NCBI RefSeq assembly: GCF_026340565.1
Contig: NZ_JAPEPB010000001.1
Location: forward strand, 2,890,501-2,954,500
DNA from: Kitasatospora sp. NBC_01287
GTDB lineage: Bacteria > Actinomycetota > Actinomycetes > Streptomycetales > Streptomycetaceae
Direction of reading: 5' to 3'
Length of the DNA stretch: 64,000 nucleotides
The notes under the pieces were generated by a model, which was not told where the DNA came from, did no database searches, and worked only from the letters and a program-made list of their open reading frames with translations. Position numbers and translations under genes: made by a program. Position 1 is the stretch's first letter, and every line of letters begins with the position of its first letter. This document shows positions 51,408 to 60,438 of the stretch, one piece after another.

Positions 51408-53990
51408 GTGCCTGGCACCAACTTGACCCGTGAGGAGGCCCGCACCCGGGCCGCGCTCCTCCACGTGGATGCGTACGACATCGAGCTCGACCTGAGCTCG
51501 GCCCGCGAAGGCGGCACCTTCCGGTCCACCACCGTGGTCCGGTTCACCGCCCAGCAGCCCGGCGCCGCCACCTTCATCGACCTGGTCGCCCCGGCGGTGC
51601 ACGAGATCGTGCTCAACGGTGCGCCCCTCGAACTGTCCGCCTTCGCCGACAGCCGGATCGCGCTGACGGGCCTGGCCGCCGAGAACGAGCTGCGCGTGGT
51701 CGCGGACTGCGCGTACACCAACAGCGGCGAGGGACTGCACCGCTTCGTCGACCCGGTGGACGGCGAGACCTACCTCTACAGCCAGTTCGAGGTACCGGAC
51801 GCCCGCCGGGTCTTCGCCTCCTTCGAGCAGCCCGACCTGAAGGCGAGCTTCGCCTTCACCGTCATCGCGCCGCGCGGCTGGGTGGTCGTCTCCAACTCCC
51901 CCACCCCCGAGCCCGTCGGTGACGGTGACACCCAGCTGTGGCGCTTCTCCCCCACCGGGCGGATCTCCGGCTACATCACCGCCGTCATCGCGGGCCCCTA
52001 CGTCGGCGTCTTCGACGAGTTCGCCGACGGCGCGCAGCGGGTGCCGCTGGGCATCTACTGCCGCCCCTCACTGAAGGAGTTCCTGGACGCGGAGGCGATC
52101 TTCGACGTCACCAAGCAGGGCTTCCGGTACTTCCAGGAGAAGTTCGACTTCGGCTACCCGTTCGAGAAGTACGACCAGCTCTTCGTCCCGGAGTTCAACG
52201 CCGGCGCGATGGAGAACGCGGGCGCCGTCACCTTCCGCGACCAGTACGTCTTCCGCTCCAAGGTGACCGACGCGGCCTACGAGACGCGCGCCGCCACGAT
52301 CCTGCACGAGCTGGCCCACATGTGGTTCGGCAACCTGGTCACCATGGAGTGGTGGAACGACCTCTGGCTCAACGAGTCCTTCGCCACCTACGCGGAGATG
52401 GTCGCCCTGGTCGAGCCGGCCGACACCAAGTGGCCCAACGGCTGGACCAGCTTCGCCAACCAGATGAAGACCTGGGCCTACCGGCAGGACCAACTGCCCT
52501 CCACGCACCCGATCATGGCCGAGATCAACGACCTGGAGGACGTCCAGGTCAACTTCGACGGCATCACCTACGCCAAGGGCGCCTCGGTGCTCAAGCAGCT
52601 GGTGGCCTACGTCGGCCAGGACGCCTTCTTCCAGGGCGTGCAGGCCTACTTCAAGCGGCACGCCTGGGGCAACACCACGCTGGCCGACCTGCTCGGCGCC
52701 CTGGAGGAGGCCAGCGGCCGCGACCTGAAGGCCTGGTCCAAGGCCTGGCTGCAGACCGCCGGGATCAACGTGCTGCGCCCCGAACTCACCGTGGACGCCG
52801 AAGGCGTGATCACCGCCTTCGCCGTCCGCCAGGAGGCGCCCGCGCTGCCCGAGGGCGCCAAGGGCGCCGCCGCGCTGCGCCCGCACCGGATCGCCGTCGG
52901 CTGCTACCAGCTGACCGAGGGCAAGCTGGTGCGCACCGACCGGATCGAACTGGACGTCGAGGGCGAACTCACCGCCGTCCCGCAGCTGGTGGGCCGCCCG
53001 CGACCCACCGTCGTGCTGCTCAACGACGACGACCTCTCCTACGCCAAGCTGCGACTGGACGCCGACTCGCTCACCGCGGTCACCGCGCACCTGGGCGACT
53101 TCACCGAGCCGCTGCCGCGCGCGCTGGTCTGGGCCGCCGCCTGGGACATGACCCGCGACGGTGAGATGGCCGCCCGCGACTACCTCTCGCTCGCCCTGTC
53201 CGGCCTGCCGAAGGAGTCCGACATCGGCGTGGTCCAGTCGGTGCACCGCCAGGTCAGGCTGGCCCTGGACAACTACGCCGACCCCGCCTGGCGCGAGCAG
53301 GGCCTGGCCCGCTGGGCCGCCGCCGCCGAGGAGCAGCTGCGCGCCGCCGCCGCCGGCAGCGACCACCAGCTCGCCTGGTCCCGCGCCTTCGCCGCGGTGG
53401 CCCGCACCGAGCAGCAGCTCGCGCTGCTGGCCGGCCTGCTCGACGGCTCGGTCGAACTGCCGGGCCTGGCCGTCGACACCGACCTGCGCTGGGACCTGCT
53501 CACCCGCCTGGTCGCCACCGGCCGCGCGGACGACGCGGCGATCGAGGCCGAGCTCGCCCGCGACAACACGGCCGCCGGCCAGGAGCACGCCGTCACCTGC
53601 CGCGCGGCCCGGCCCACAGCCGAGGCCAAGGCGCAGGCGTGGGCCTCGGTCATCGACTCCGACGCACTGACCAACTACGTGCAGGAGGCGGCGATCGTCG
53701 GCTTCAACATCGCCGACCAGCGCGAGCTGCTGACCCCCTACGTGAGCCGGTACTTCGAGGCGCTGAAGGACGTCTGGGAGACCCGCAGCCACGAGATCGC
53801 CCAGCAGATCATCATCGGCTTCTACCCCAGCTACCAGGTCTCGCCCGAGACCCTGGCGGCCACCGACGCCTGGCTCGCCGACGCCGACCCGGCCCCGGCC
53901 CTGGCCCGCCTGGTGGTGGAGTCCCGCGCCGGCGTCGAGCGCGCGCTGACGGCCCAGGCGGCCGACCGCGCCGCGGGGCAGGTGGGCTGA
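51408..53990 (+). CDS. pepN: aminopeptidase N (M1 family)
   Basis: Zinc metallo-aminopeptidase, cytosolic, removes N-terminal residues from peptides. 860 aa, normal length. Exopeptidase motif GAMEN (266-270), zinc site HELAH (300-304) with Glu323 as third ligand (WLNESFATY), and the catalytic Tyr region downstream. GTG start after AAGGAGTC. The C-terminal ERAP1-like helical domain (about 530-860) is complete. Single gene with its own terminator. Confidence 0.96.
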   Translation: MPGTNLTREEARTRAALLHVDAYDIELDLSSAREGGTFRSTTVVRFTAQQPGAATFIDLVAPAVHEIVLNGAPLELSAFADSRIALTGLAAENELRVVADCAYTNSGEGLHRFVDPVDGETYLYSQFEVPDARRVFASFEQPDLKASFAFTVIAPRGWVVVSNSPTPEPVGDGDTQLWRFSPTGRISGYITAVIAGPYVGVFDEFADGAQRVPLGIYCRPSLKEFLDAEAIFDVTKQGFRYFQEKFDFGYPFEKYDQLFVPEFNAGAMENAGAVTFRDQYVFRSKVTDAAYETRAATILHELAHMWFGNLVTMEWWNDLWLNESFATYAEMVALVEPADTKWPNGWTSFANQMKTWAYRQDQLPSTHPIMAEINDLEDVQVNFDGITYAKGASVLKQLVAYVGQDAFFQGVQAYFKRHAWGNTTLADLLGALEEASGRDLKAWSKAWLQTAGINVLRPELTVDAEGVITAFAVRQEAPALPEGAKGAAALRPHRIAVGCYQLTEGKLVRTDRIELDVEGELTAVPQLVGRPRPTVVLLNDDDLSYAKLRLDADSLTAVTAHLGDFTEPLPRALVWAAAWDMTRDGEMAARDYLSLALSGLPKESDIGVVQSVHRQVRLALDNYADPAWREQGLARWAAAAEEQLRAAAAGSDHQLAWSRAFAAVARTEQQLALLAGLLDGSVELPGLAVDTDLRWDLLTRLVATGRADDAAIEAELARDNTAAGQEHAVTCRAARPTAEAKAQAWASVIDSDALTNYVQEAAIVGFNIADQRELLTPYVSRYFEALKDVWETRSHEIAQQIIIGFYPSYQVSPETLAATDAWLADADPAPALARLVVESRAGVERALTAQAADRAAGQVG

Positions 53991-54006
53991 CGGTACGTCA
54001 GCTCAT

Positions 54007-54052
54007 GCCAGTGGCCCCCGGACGCGATCGACGGCGTCCGGGGGCCGCTGGC
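54007..54052 (+). terminator. terminator of pepN
   Basis: 19-bp stem with one mismatch (54007-54025 with 54034-54052), 8-nt loop, 16 nt beyond the stop. Confidence 0.85.
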
Positions 54053-54122
54053 GTCGGGGTGCTTCCAGCCGAGCACGCGCCGGAGCACGAGGGCGAGGGC
54101 GGGCACGACGACCGGCACGGAC

Positions 54123-54198
54123 GGTCCGGTCCGGACGGGTCCGGCCTGGTCCGGTCCGGCCGGGTCTGGCCGGGTCTGGTCCGGTCCGGCCTGGTCCG
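54123..54198. repeat. degenerate GGTCCGG tandem repeat
   Basis: About 75 bp made of GGTCCGG, GGTCTGG and GGACGGG units. A 16-bp stretch CTGGTCCGGTCCGGCC occurs twice. On the minus strand it reads as an Arg-Pro-Asp-Arg-Thr repeat, judged non-coding. Confidence 0.75.
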
Positions 54199-54348
54199 AT
54201 GAGAATGCTGTGAGATCCGCCTCTCGCGTAGACGGCTCTGACCTGGGAAAACGCCAGTCGGCGTGGTCTGCCGCACAGCCGGCTCAGAGGGAATTGAGAG
54301 CTTCCGGTGGCAGGGTTGGACCGTCCCGACCGGAGGAGAGAACCCCTG

Positions 54349-55728
54349 GTGAGCAGCACCACCACCCACCGCCGCGCCCGGCGGACCGCGCCCGCTCCGG
54401 CGCCGGCCCGCGACGCGCTCGCCTTCGAGCCGGCCGCTCTGGTCCCGGTGCTGATCGCGGCGGGCGCCGCGGCGGTGCTCGCGCTCTGGTGGCGGGACAC
54501 CTACGCGGTGAACGGGGCGGCCGAGTGGCTGACCGGTGCGGCCCGGATCACCGGGTTGCTGGCGGGGTACGCGGCGCCGGTGCTGCTCCTGCTGATGGCC
54601 CGGCTGCCGCCGCTGGAGCGCGAGGTGGGCGCCGACCGGCTGGCCCGCTGGCACGCGCTCGGCGGGCGCTACCTGGTGGGCCTGGTCACCGCGCACCTGC
54701 TCACGGTGATCTGGGGGTACGCGCTGACCGCGCACCGCGGCGTGCTGCCCGAAGGCGTCCAACTGGTCTTCCACTACCCGGACATGATCAAGGCGAGCCT
54801 CGGCACCCTGCTGATGCTGGGCACCGGCGCCGTCTCGGCCCGCGCGGCGCGCCGCCGGCTGAGCTACGAGGCCTGGTACTACCTGCACCTGGCGACCTAC
54901 CTGGCGATCGCGCTGGCCTTCGCGCACCAGCTCGCCAACGGCGCCGACCTGGCCGAGGGGATCGGGCTGCTCGGCTGGTGGGCGCTCTACCTGGGTTCCT
55001 TCGCGCTGCTCGGGTGGTTCCGCCTGGTGGTGCCGTTCCTGGGCGACCGGCGGCACCGGCTGCGGATCGCCGAGGTGCGGCCGGAGGCGCCGGGCGTCGT
55101 CTCGGTCTTCCTGACCGGCGAGCGGCTGGACGAACTGCGCTGCGAGCCGGGCCAGTTCTTCCGTCTGCAGTTCCTGGTGCCGGGCCTGCGCTGGGCCGCC
55201 AACCCGTACTCGCTCTCCGCGCCGCCGCACCCGCGCTTCCTGCGCTTCACGGTGAAGGACCTGGGCGGGCACAGCGCGGCCGTGGCGGCGCTGCGACCGG
55301 GCGTCCGGGTGCGGGCGGAGGGCCCGTACGGGGCGTTCACCGCGCGGCGGCGCAAGGCGCGCAAGGTGCTGCTGATCGCGGCCGGGGTCGGCATAACCCC
55401 GATCCGGGCGCTCTTCGAGACGCTGCCTGCCCGGCCGGGCGAGCTGACCCTGCTCTACCGGGCGCGCACCGAGCAGGACCTGCTCTTCCGCACCGAGCTG
55501 GAGGAGGTGGCGGAGCGGCGGAAGGCCACGCTCCGCTTCCTGCTGGGAGCGCGCACCGACGTGGGTGATCCTTTCGCGGCGGAGCGGCTGCGGCGGCTGA
55601 TACCGCAGCTGGCCGGGCACGAGGTCTTCCTCTGCGGCCCCGAGGAGTTCACCACCGCCGTGATCGGGGAGCTGCGCGCCGCCGGGGTACCGCGGCACCG
55701 GATCCACCACGAGTCGTTCGTCTTCTGA
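54349..55728 (+). CDS. ferric-reductase-like transmembrane flavoprotein
   Basis: 459 aa from the GTG at 54349 (GGAGGAGAG upstream). N-terminal six-helix haem-type domain (about 30-225) with His residues at matching depth in two helices (RWHALGGRYLVGLVTAH; YYLHLATYLAIALAFAH), fitting two b-haems. Cytosolic ferredoxin-reductase domain follows: FAD motif NPYSLSAPP (about 288), NAD(P)-binding VLLIAAGVGITPIRALF (about 340) and terminal CGPEEF. It should pass electrons from NAD(P)H through the membrane. First gene of a module with an FMN-binding protein and ApbE. Confidence 0.88.
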   Translation: MSSTTTHRRARRTAPAPAPARDALAFEPAALVPVLIAAGAAAVLALWWRDTYAVNGAAEWLTGAARITGLLAGYAAPVLLLLMARLPPLEREVGADRLARWHALGGRYLVGLVTAHLLTVIWGYALTAHRGVLPEGVQLVFHYPDMIKASLGTLLMLGTGAVSARAARRRLSYEAWYYLHLATYLAIALAFAHQLANGADLAEGIGLLGWWALYLGSFALLGWFRLVVPFLGDRRHRLRIAEVRPEAPGVVSVFLTGERLDELRCEPGQFFRLQFLVPGLRWAANPYSLSAPPHPRFLRFTVKDLGGHSAAVAALRPGVRVRAEGPYGAFTARRRKARKVLLIAAGVGITPIRALFETLPARPGELTLLYRARTEQDLLFRTELEEVAERRKATLRFLLGARTDVGDPFAAERLRRLIPQLAGHEVFLCGPEEFTTAVIGELRAAGVPRHRIHHESFVF

Positions 55729-55762
55729 GCCAGAAGTCCGAGTCCGAAAGGGGTGCCGGCTG

Positions 55763-56281
55763 ATGCGCCGCACCATCGTCACCACGGCGGCCACCGCGGC
55801 CGGCATCGTGCTGCTGCTCTCGCTCAAGCCGCACGGCAGCGCCTCGGCCCAGAGCGGACCGGTGATCTCCTCCGACACCGGGACCACCGTGCCGGCCGAC
55901 GAGCCGTCGAGCGCTCCGTCGAGCGCTCCGTCCGGCGCCCCGTCCGGTGCTCCGTCGAGCAGCCCGTCCGGCTCCCCCTCCGCGGCCTCGGGCAGCGCCG
56001 CCACCAGGACCGTCACCGGCAGCCCCGTCGACACCCGCTACGGCCCGGTGCAGGTCCGGGTCACCCTCACCGGCGGCAAGCTCAGCAAGGTCGACGTGCT
56101 GCAGTACCCGTCCGAGACCAACCGCGACCTGGAGATCAACACCTTCGCGCTCCCCCAGCTCAACCAGGAGGCGATCGCCGCCGGGAGCGCGCAGATCGAC
56201 TCGGTCTCCGGCGCCACCTACACCAGTGAGGGGTACACCCGCTCCCTGCAGAGCGCCCTCGACCAGGCCGGGGCGCACTGA
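55763..56281 (+). CDS. extracytoplasmic FMN-binding-domain protein
   Basis: 172 aa. Signal/anchor segment (about 3-20), a Ser/Pro/Ala/Gly linker of about 40 residues (46-78) coded by short DNA repeats, then an FMN-binding domain (about 85-170) of the NqrC/RnfG type. The SGATYTSEGYTRSL stretch contains the flavinylation-type Thr (SGATxT). ApbE, encoded next, attaches FMN to such a residue. It starts 34 nt after the reductase and its stop overlaps the apbE start (TGATG). Functions as the outer flavin carrier of the module, by inference. Confidence 0.88.
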   Translation: MRRTIVTTAATAAGIVLLLSLKPHGSASAQSGPVISSDTGTTVPADEPSSAPSSAPSGAPSGAPSSSPSGSPSAASGSAATRTVTGSPVDTRYGPVQVRVTLTGGKLSKVDVLQYPSETNRDLEINTFALPQLNQEAIAAGSAQIDSVSGATYTSEGYTRSLQSALDQAGAH

Positions 56282-57048
56282 TGCTGCGGCACGCGGAGGC
56301 CGCGATGGGCACCGTCTTCTCCTTCGCGGTGCGCGACGCCGAACCGGGTCACACCGGCATCCTGGGCCCCGCGCTCGCCGAACTGCACCACCTGGACGCG
56401 CTCTTCTCCCCCTACCTGCCGCACAGCCAACTCAGCCGGCTGGCCCGCGGCGAGCTGACGGTGCGCCAGTGCGACCCGCTGGTGGGCGAGGCGCTGGAGC
56501 ACTGCGCGGCCGTCGCCGCCGAGACCGGCGGCTGGTTCACCGCGCGCCCGGCCGGCCGCCTGGACCCCTCCGGCTGGGTGAAGGGCTGGGCCATCGAGCG
56601 GGCCTCGGAACTGCTGCTGGCCGCCGGCCACCTCCACCACAGCGTGACCGGCGGCGGCGACGTGCAGACCAGGGGCCGAGCCGCCCCCGACCGCCCCTGG
56701 CGCGTGGGCATCGCGGACCCGGCGCGCGCCGACCAGCTGGTGGCCGTCCTCAGCGAGAGCGCTCCGGCCGACGGCTTCGCGGTGGCCACCTCGGGTACCG
56801 CCGAGCGCGGCGCGCACATCATGGACCCGAACACCGGCACCCCGGCCCGCGGCCTGCTCTCCCTCACCCTGATCGGCCCCCGCCTGGCCCGCACCGACGC
56901 CTACGCCACCGCCGCCTTCGCCATGGGCCCCCTGCGCGCCCTGGAGTGGGTGACCGCCAAGCCCGGCTACGAGGCACTCGCGGTGCTGCCGGACGGCCGC
57001 CGGCTCGGCACCCCAGGGGTGGCGCGGTACCTGGCGACGGAGGCCTGA
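56281..57048 (+). CDS. apbE: FAD:protein FMN transferase ApbE
   Basis: 255 aa. ApbE transfers FMN from FAD onto a Thr or Ser of an FMN-binding domain outside the cytosol. Seen: MGTVFSF near the start, LDPSGWVKGWAIERA, VTGGGDVQTRG, HIMDPNTGTPARG, and TDAYATAAFAMG with the Mg-binding Thr/Asp. It lacks a clear signal peptide, unlike E. coli ApbE, so it may act on the inside or be exported by another route. Overlaps the preceding stop by one base, so translation is coupled to the FMN-binding protein. Confidence 0.9.
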   Translation: MLRHAEAAMGTVFSFAVRDAEPGHTGILGPALAELHHLDALFSPYLPHSQLSRLARGELTVRQCDPLVGEALEHCAAVAAETGGWFTARPAGRLDPSGWVKGWAIERASELLLAAGHLHHSVTGGGDVQTRGRAAPDRPWRVGIADPARADQLVAVLSESAPADGFAVATSGTAERGAHIMDPNTGTPARGLLSLTLIGPRLARTDAYATAAFAMGPLRALEWVTAKPGYEALAVLPDGRRLGTPGVARYLATEA

Positions 57049-57095
57049 CCGGCCAGGACACCCCGCGTCCCAGGCGGATCCCCGGCCCACCCGCG

Positions 57096-57139
57096 CGCCG
57101 ACCGCCCACCCGCGACACGCCGCGGGCGCGCGGTCGGCG
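57096..57139 (+). terminator. hairpin after apbE
   Basis: 10-bp perfect stem (CGCCGACCGC at 57096-57105 with 57130-57139) and 24-nt loop between apbE and the VIT gene. Weak evidence. Confidence 0.45.
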
Positions 57140-57171
57140 GCGGGCGGCGCGGCCCTGGGGAGACTGGGGGC

Positions 57172-57873
57172 GTGGAGGACAGCGAGCGTGGCGGGGGGAG
57201 CCTGAGCAGCAGGCTCAACTGGCTGCGGGCCGGGGTGCTCGGGGCCAACGACGGGATCGTGTCGACCGCGGGGCTGGTGGTCGGGGTGGCCGGGGCGACC
57301 TCCTCGGCGGACGCGCTGCTGACGGCGGGTCTGGCCGGGCTGCTCGCGGGGTCGCTCTCGATGGCCTCCGGCGAGTACGTCTCGGTGAGCTCGCAGCGGG
57401 ATTCGGAGCAGGCCGCGCTGGCCTTCGAGGAGCGGGAGCTGGCCGAGCGGCCGGTGGCCGAGCTGGCGGAGCTGACCGGGCTCCTGGAGGACCGCGGACT
57501 GACGCCCGCGGTGGCCAGGGAGGTGGCCGAGCAGCTCACCGCGCGGGACGCGCTGACCGCGCACGCCCGGGTCGAGCTGGGCATCGACCCGGAGCAGATC
57601 GTCAACCCCTGGCACGCGGCCTGGGCCAGCTTCATCGCCTTCACGGTCGGCGCGCTGCTGCCGCTGCTGGCGATCGTGCTGCCGCCGGCCGGGCTGCGGG
57701 TCCCGGTGACCGTGTCGGCGGTGCTCTGCGCGCTGCTGCTCACCGGCTGGACCGGCGCGCGGCTGGGCGGGGCCCCGGTGCCGCGCTCGGTGCTGCGCAA
57801 CGTGCTGGGCGGCGGCCTGGCGATGGCGGTCACCTACCTGGCGGGCCTGCTGCTGGGCGCGGCCGGGGCCTGA
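57172..57873 (+). CDS. VIT1/CCC1-family membrane transporter
   Basis: 233 aa. Five or so transmembrane segments: WLRAGVLGANDGIVSTAGLVVGVAGA (first helix with the family Asp/Asn), LAGLLAGSLSMASGEYVSVSSQRD, then three C-terminal helices. The cytosolic helical segment (about 80-145) is the metal-binding domain of the family, here rich in Glu. VIT/CCC1 proteins move Fe2+ or Mn2+ out of the cytosol. The iron-linked redox module upstream makes an iron role plausible. GTG start with GGGAGA upstream. Confidence 0.88.
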   Translation: MEDSERGGGSLSSRLNWLRAGVLGANDGIVSTAGLVVGVAGATSSADALLTAGLAGLLAGSLSMASGEYVSVSSQRDSEQAALAFEERELAERPVAELAELTGLLEDRGLTPAVAREVAEQLTARDALTAHARVELGIDPEQIVNPWHAAWASFIAFTVGALLPLLAIVLPPAGLRVPVTVSAVLCALLLTGWTGARLGGAPVPRSVLRNVLGGGLAMAVTYLAGLLLGAAGA

Positions 57874-57893
57874 GCCCTCGCGGGCCGCTCGAC

Positions 57894-57938
57894 GACGCGT
57901 CCGCCCCGCCGCCTGGCGGGCGGCGGGGCGGACGCGTC
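57894..57938. terminator. terminator after the VIT gene
   Basis: 20-bp perfect stem (57894-57913 with 57919-57938), loop TGGCG. Works for the convergent small gene at 57979 as well. Confidence 0.88.
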
Positions 57939-57978
57939 GAGCGGGTCGTACCGGGTTGTGCGCTGTCGTACCGGGTCG

Positions 57979-58230
57979 CTACTTCTTCTTGCCCTTGCCC
58001 TTGGCCGCGTTGGCACTGCCCAGCATCACCAGGCCGGCGATGATCGCGAACAGCACGATCGGGGTCACCACGTACAGGCCGATCGACGCCCCGACGCTCA
58101 GGCCGCCGGCCTGCGGCGTCGTGGCGTCCTGGGTCGCGGCGAAGACGGGCGACGACAGCAGCATCATCAGCGTGGCCGTCGCGGAGACCGCACCGGCGCG
58201 CAAAGCATTCCTCTTGTCCACGTTTTTCAA
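57979..58230 (-). CDS. small exported membrane protein with Lys-rich tail
   Basis: 83 aa. Signal peptide (MKNVDKRNALRAGAVSATAT, then to AFA-like VFA near residue 31), a short Thr/Gln linker, one transmembrane helix (about 50-70) and a C-terminal AKGKGKKK tail, which should sit in the cytosol. No family recognised. TTG start at 58230 with AGGGCGGG; GTG at 58221 is an alternative. Confidence 0.7.
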   Translation of the reverse strand: MKNVDKRNALRAGAVSATATLMMLLSSPVFAATQDATTPQAGGLSVGASIGLYVVTPIVLFAIIAGLVMLGSANAAKGKGKKK

Positions 58231-58242
58231 CGTACCCGCCCT

Positions 58243-60438
58243 TTATTGGGCATCGCTCGGCGGGGTCGGCCTTCCGGGTCGGGCCGGCCCCGCGCCGAGC
58301 AGGCCGCCGAGCAGGCCGCCGAGCTCGGCCGCGCCCGGCGAGGCGGCCAGCCGCTCCAGGGTGACCGGGCGGGCGGCGGCGTCGGCGACCGGCAGCCGCC
58401 AGTTGGGGTACTGGTCCCAGGTGCCGGGCAGGTTCTGCGGGCGCGGGTCGCCGACCGTGTCGGGCAGCCAGACGCCGACCAGCTCGGCCGGGGTGGCGAG
58501 CAGGAACCGGTAGAGCGCGACCTGGTCCAGCGCGGCCCCGGGGGTGAGCAGGCCCAGGGCCACCAGTTCGGCCTTCCAGTCGGCCAGCTCGGTGGCGGCG
58601 GCCTGCTGCTCGGCGGCCAGCGGGTTGGCGAGCAGGCCCAGCTGGTGGCGCAGCTGGACGTGCTCGCCGCTCAGCCGGGCGGCGGTGCTGGGCAGGTCGT
58701 GGGTGGTCAGCGTGGCCAGGCAGCCGGGCCGCCAGCGGGCCGGGGCCAGCGGCGCGCCCTTGGCACCCTCCTTGCCGGTCCAGTCGCGCTCGAACCAGAG
58801 CACCGAGGTGCCGAGCACCCCGCGCGCGCTCAGCTCCTCGCGCACCCCCGGCTCGACCGTGCCCAGGTCCTCGCCGATCACGGCGGTGCCGGCCCGGTGC
58901 GCCTCCAGGGCCAGCACACCGAGCATCGCCTCGGCGTCGTAGCGCACGTAGGCGCCCTCGGTCGGCGGGCGACCCGCGGGCACCCACCAGAGCCGGAACA
59001 GGCCCATCACGTGGTCGATCCGGATCGCGCCCGCGTGCCGGGCGGCGGCCCGCAGCAGCTCCGCGTACGGGGCGTAGCCGGCGGCCGCCAGCGCGTCGGG
59101 GCGCCAGGGCGGCAGGCCCCAGTCCTGCCCGTGCGCGTTGAAGGCGTCCGGCGGGGCGCCGACCGAGATGCCGGCCGCCAGGTAGTCCTGCAGCGCCCAG
59201 GCGTCGGCGCCGTCCGGGTGGCAGCCGACGGCCAGGTCGTGGATCAGGCCCACCGCCATGCCGGCCCGCTCGGCGGCCTGCTGGGCGCCGCCGAGCTGCT
59301 CGTCGAGCAGCCAGGCCAGCCAGCGGTGGAACTCCACCTGCTGGGCCAGCTCGGCCCGGGCGGCGGCCAGCTGCGGGGTGCCGGGGTGGCGCAGCCCTGC
59401 GGGCCAGTGCCGCCAGTCGCTGCCGTGGGCCTGGGCCAGCGCGCTCCAGGTCGCGTACTGCTCCAACCAGGCGCCCTCGCGGCGGACGTAGGCCTGGTAG
59501 GCGGCCTGCCGGCCGGGGCCGCGCGGGACGGCGTGCAGCAGCCGCAACGCCTCGCGCTTGACCGCCCAGACCGCGTCCCGGTCGATCAGGCCGTCGTGCT
59601 CCAGCACCTCGGCGCGCAGCCGGGCGCCCTGCTGGGCCAGCTCGTCCAGCCTGGCCCGGTCGGCGGCACCGGCGTAGGCGTACTCCGGGACGGCCTCGAT
59701 CCGCAGGTGGACCGGGTCGGCGAAGCGGCGCGAGGAGGGGCGGTAGGGCGAGGGGTCGGAGGGGACCGTGGGCAGCGCCGCGTGCAGCGGGTTGAGCTGC
59801 AGGAAGTCGGCACCGAGCGCGCCGGCCGACCACTGGGCGAGCTCGGCCAGGTCGCCGAGGTCGCCCATGCCCCAGGAGCGCTCGGAGAGCACCGAGTAGA
59901 GCTGGGCCAGGAAGCCCCAGCCGCGGCCGGGCAGCGCGGCCAGCTTCTCGGGGGCCACGATCAGGGTGGTGGACTCGGCGCGCTCGGCCAGGGCCAGGCG
60001 CAGGGTGTGGCGGCCGAGCGGGAGGTCGGCCGGCAGCCAGTGCGAGCGGGCCGGCTCCAGCTGCCAGCTGCCGCCGTCCTCCAGCTCGATGGCCAGCCGG
60101 GCGGCGGCGGGCACGTCGAGCGCGGTGCGGCGCCCGGCGCGCACCACCAGGCAGGGCGGCAGCAGCCTGGCGGTGGTGGCGGCCCGGTGCTCGGCCAGCG
60201 CCGCTTCGACGGCCTGCGGGGTGCTCGCGTCCACGCCGAGCGCGGCCAGCACGTCGATCAGGGTGGCGGCGCCGACCTGGACCAGCTCGCCTTCACCGGG
60301 GTCGTAGCTGCTGTCCACGCCGTGCGCGTGGGAGAGGGCGATGAGCGCCGGGCCGGGGAGGGCGGCGCCCTCGTCGGCCACCGGGCCTGACGGCCCGTCC
60401 TGCTGCTCGTCGGTGCTGTTGAGATAGGCGGCCAACAC
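58243..60438 (-). CDS. malQ: 4-alpha-glucanotransferase (amylomaltase)
   Basis: GH77 enzyme that transfers maltosyl/malto-oligosaccharide units between alpha-1,4-glucans; glycogen and maltose metabolism in the cytosol. 731 aa, the long actinobacterial form with an extra N-terminal domain (about 1-160). Catalytic Asp in IRIDHVMGLFRLWW, acid/base Glu in AVIGEDLGTV, third Asp in TTHDLPS; WDQYPNWRLP near the C-terminus. GTG start (60438) after AGGAGACC. Divergent from the GH84 gene. Confidence 0.95.
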   Translation of the reverse strand: MLAAYLNSTDEQQDGPSGPVADEGAALPGPALIALSHAHGVDSSYDPGEGELVQVGAATLIDVLAALGVDASTPQAVEAALAEHRAATTARLLPPCLVVRAGRRTALDVPAAARLAIELEDGGSWQLEPARSHWLPADLPLGRHTLRLALAERAESTTLIVAPEKLAALPGRGWGFLAQLYSVLSERSWGMGDLGDLAELAQWSAGALGADFLQLNPLHAALPTVPSDPSPYRPSSRRFADPVHLRIEAVPEYAYAGAADRARLDELAQQGARLRAEVLEHDGLIDRDAVWAVKREALRLLHAVPRGPGRQAAYQAYVRREGAWLEQYATWSALAQAHGSDWRHWPAGLRHPGTPQLAAARAELAQQVEFHRWLAWLLDEQLGGAQQAAERAGMAVGLIHDLAVGCHPDGADAWALQDYLAAGISVGAPPDAFNAHGQDWGLPPWRPDALAAAGYAPYAELLRAAARHAGAIRIDHVMGLFRLWWVPAGRPPTEGAYVRYDAEAMLGVLALEAHRAGTAVIGEDLGTVEPGVREELSARGVLGTSVLWFERDWTGKEGAKGAPLAPARWRPGCLATLTTHDLPSTAARLSGEHVQLRHQLGLLANPLAAEQQAAATELADWKAELVALGLLTPGAALDQVALYRFLLATPAELVGVWLPDTVGDPRPQNLPGTWDQYPNWRLPVADAAARPVTLERLAASPGAAELGGLLGGLLGAGPARPGRPTPPSDAQ

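Larger units (their letters stand above)
53991..54348 (+). other. 358-bp gap: terminator, GGTCCGG repeats, leader of the flavin module
   Basis: Contains the pepN terminator (54007-54052), a stretch of GGTCCGG/GGTCTGG repeats (54123-54198) and about 150 bp before the reductase start. I saw no coding gene and no clear promoter. Confidence 0.5.

Noticed and set aside
53998..56034. Minus-strand frame with Arg-Thr-Arg-Pro-Asp repeats
   Set aside because: The repeat is the translation of the GGTCCGG DNA repeat; the rest is antisense to the reductase gene.
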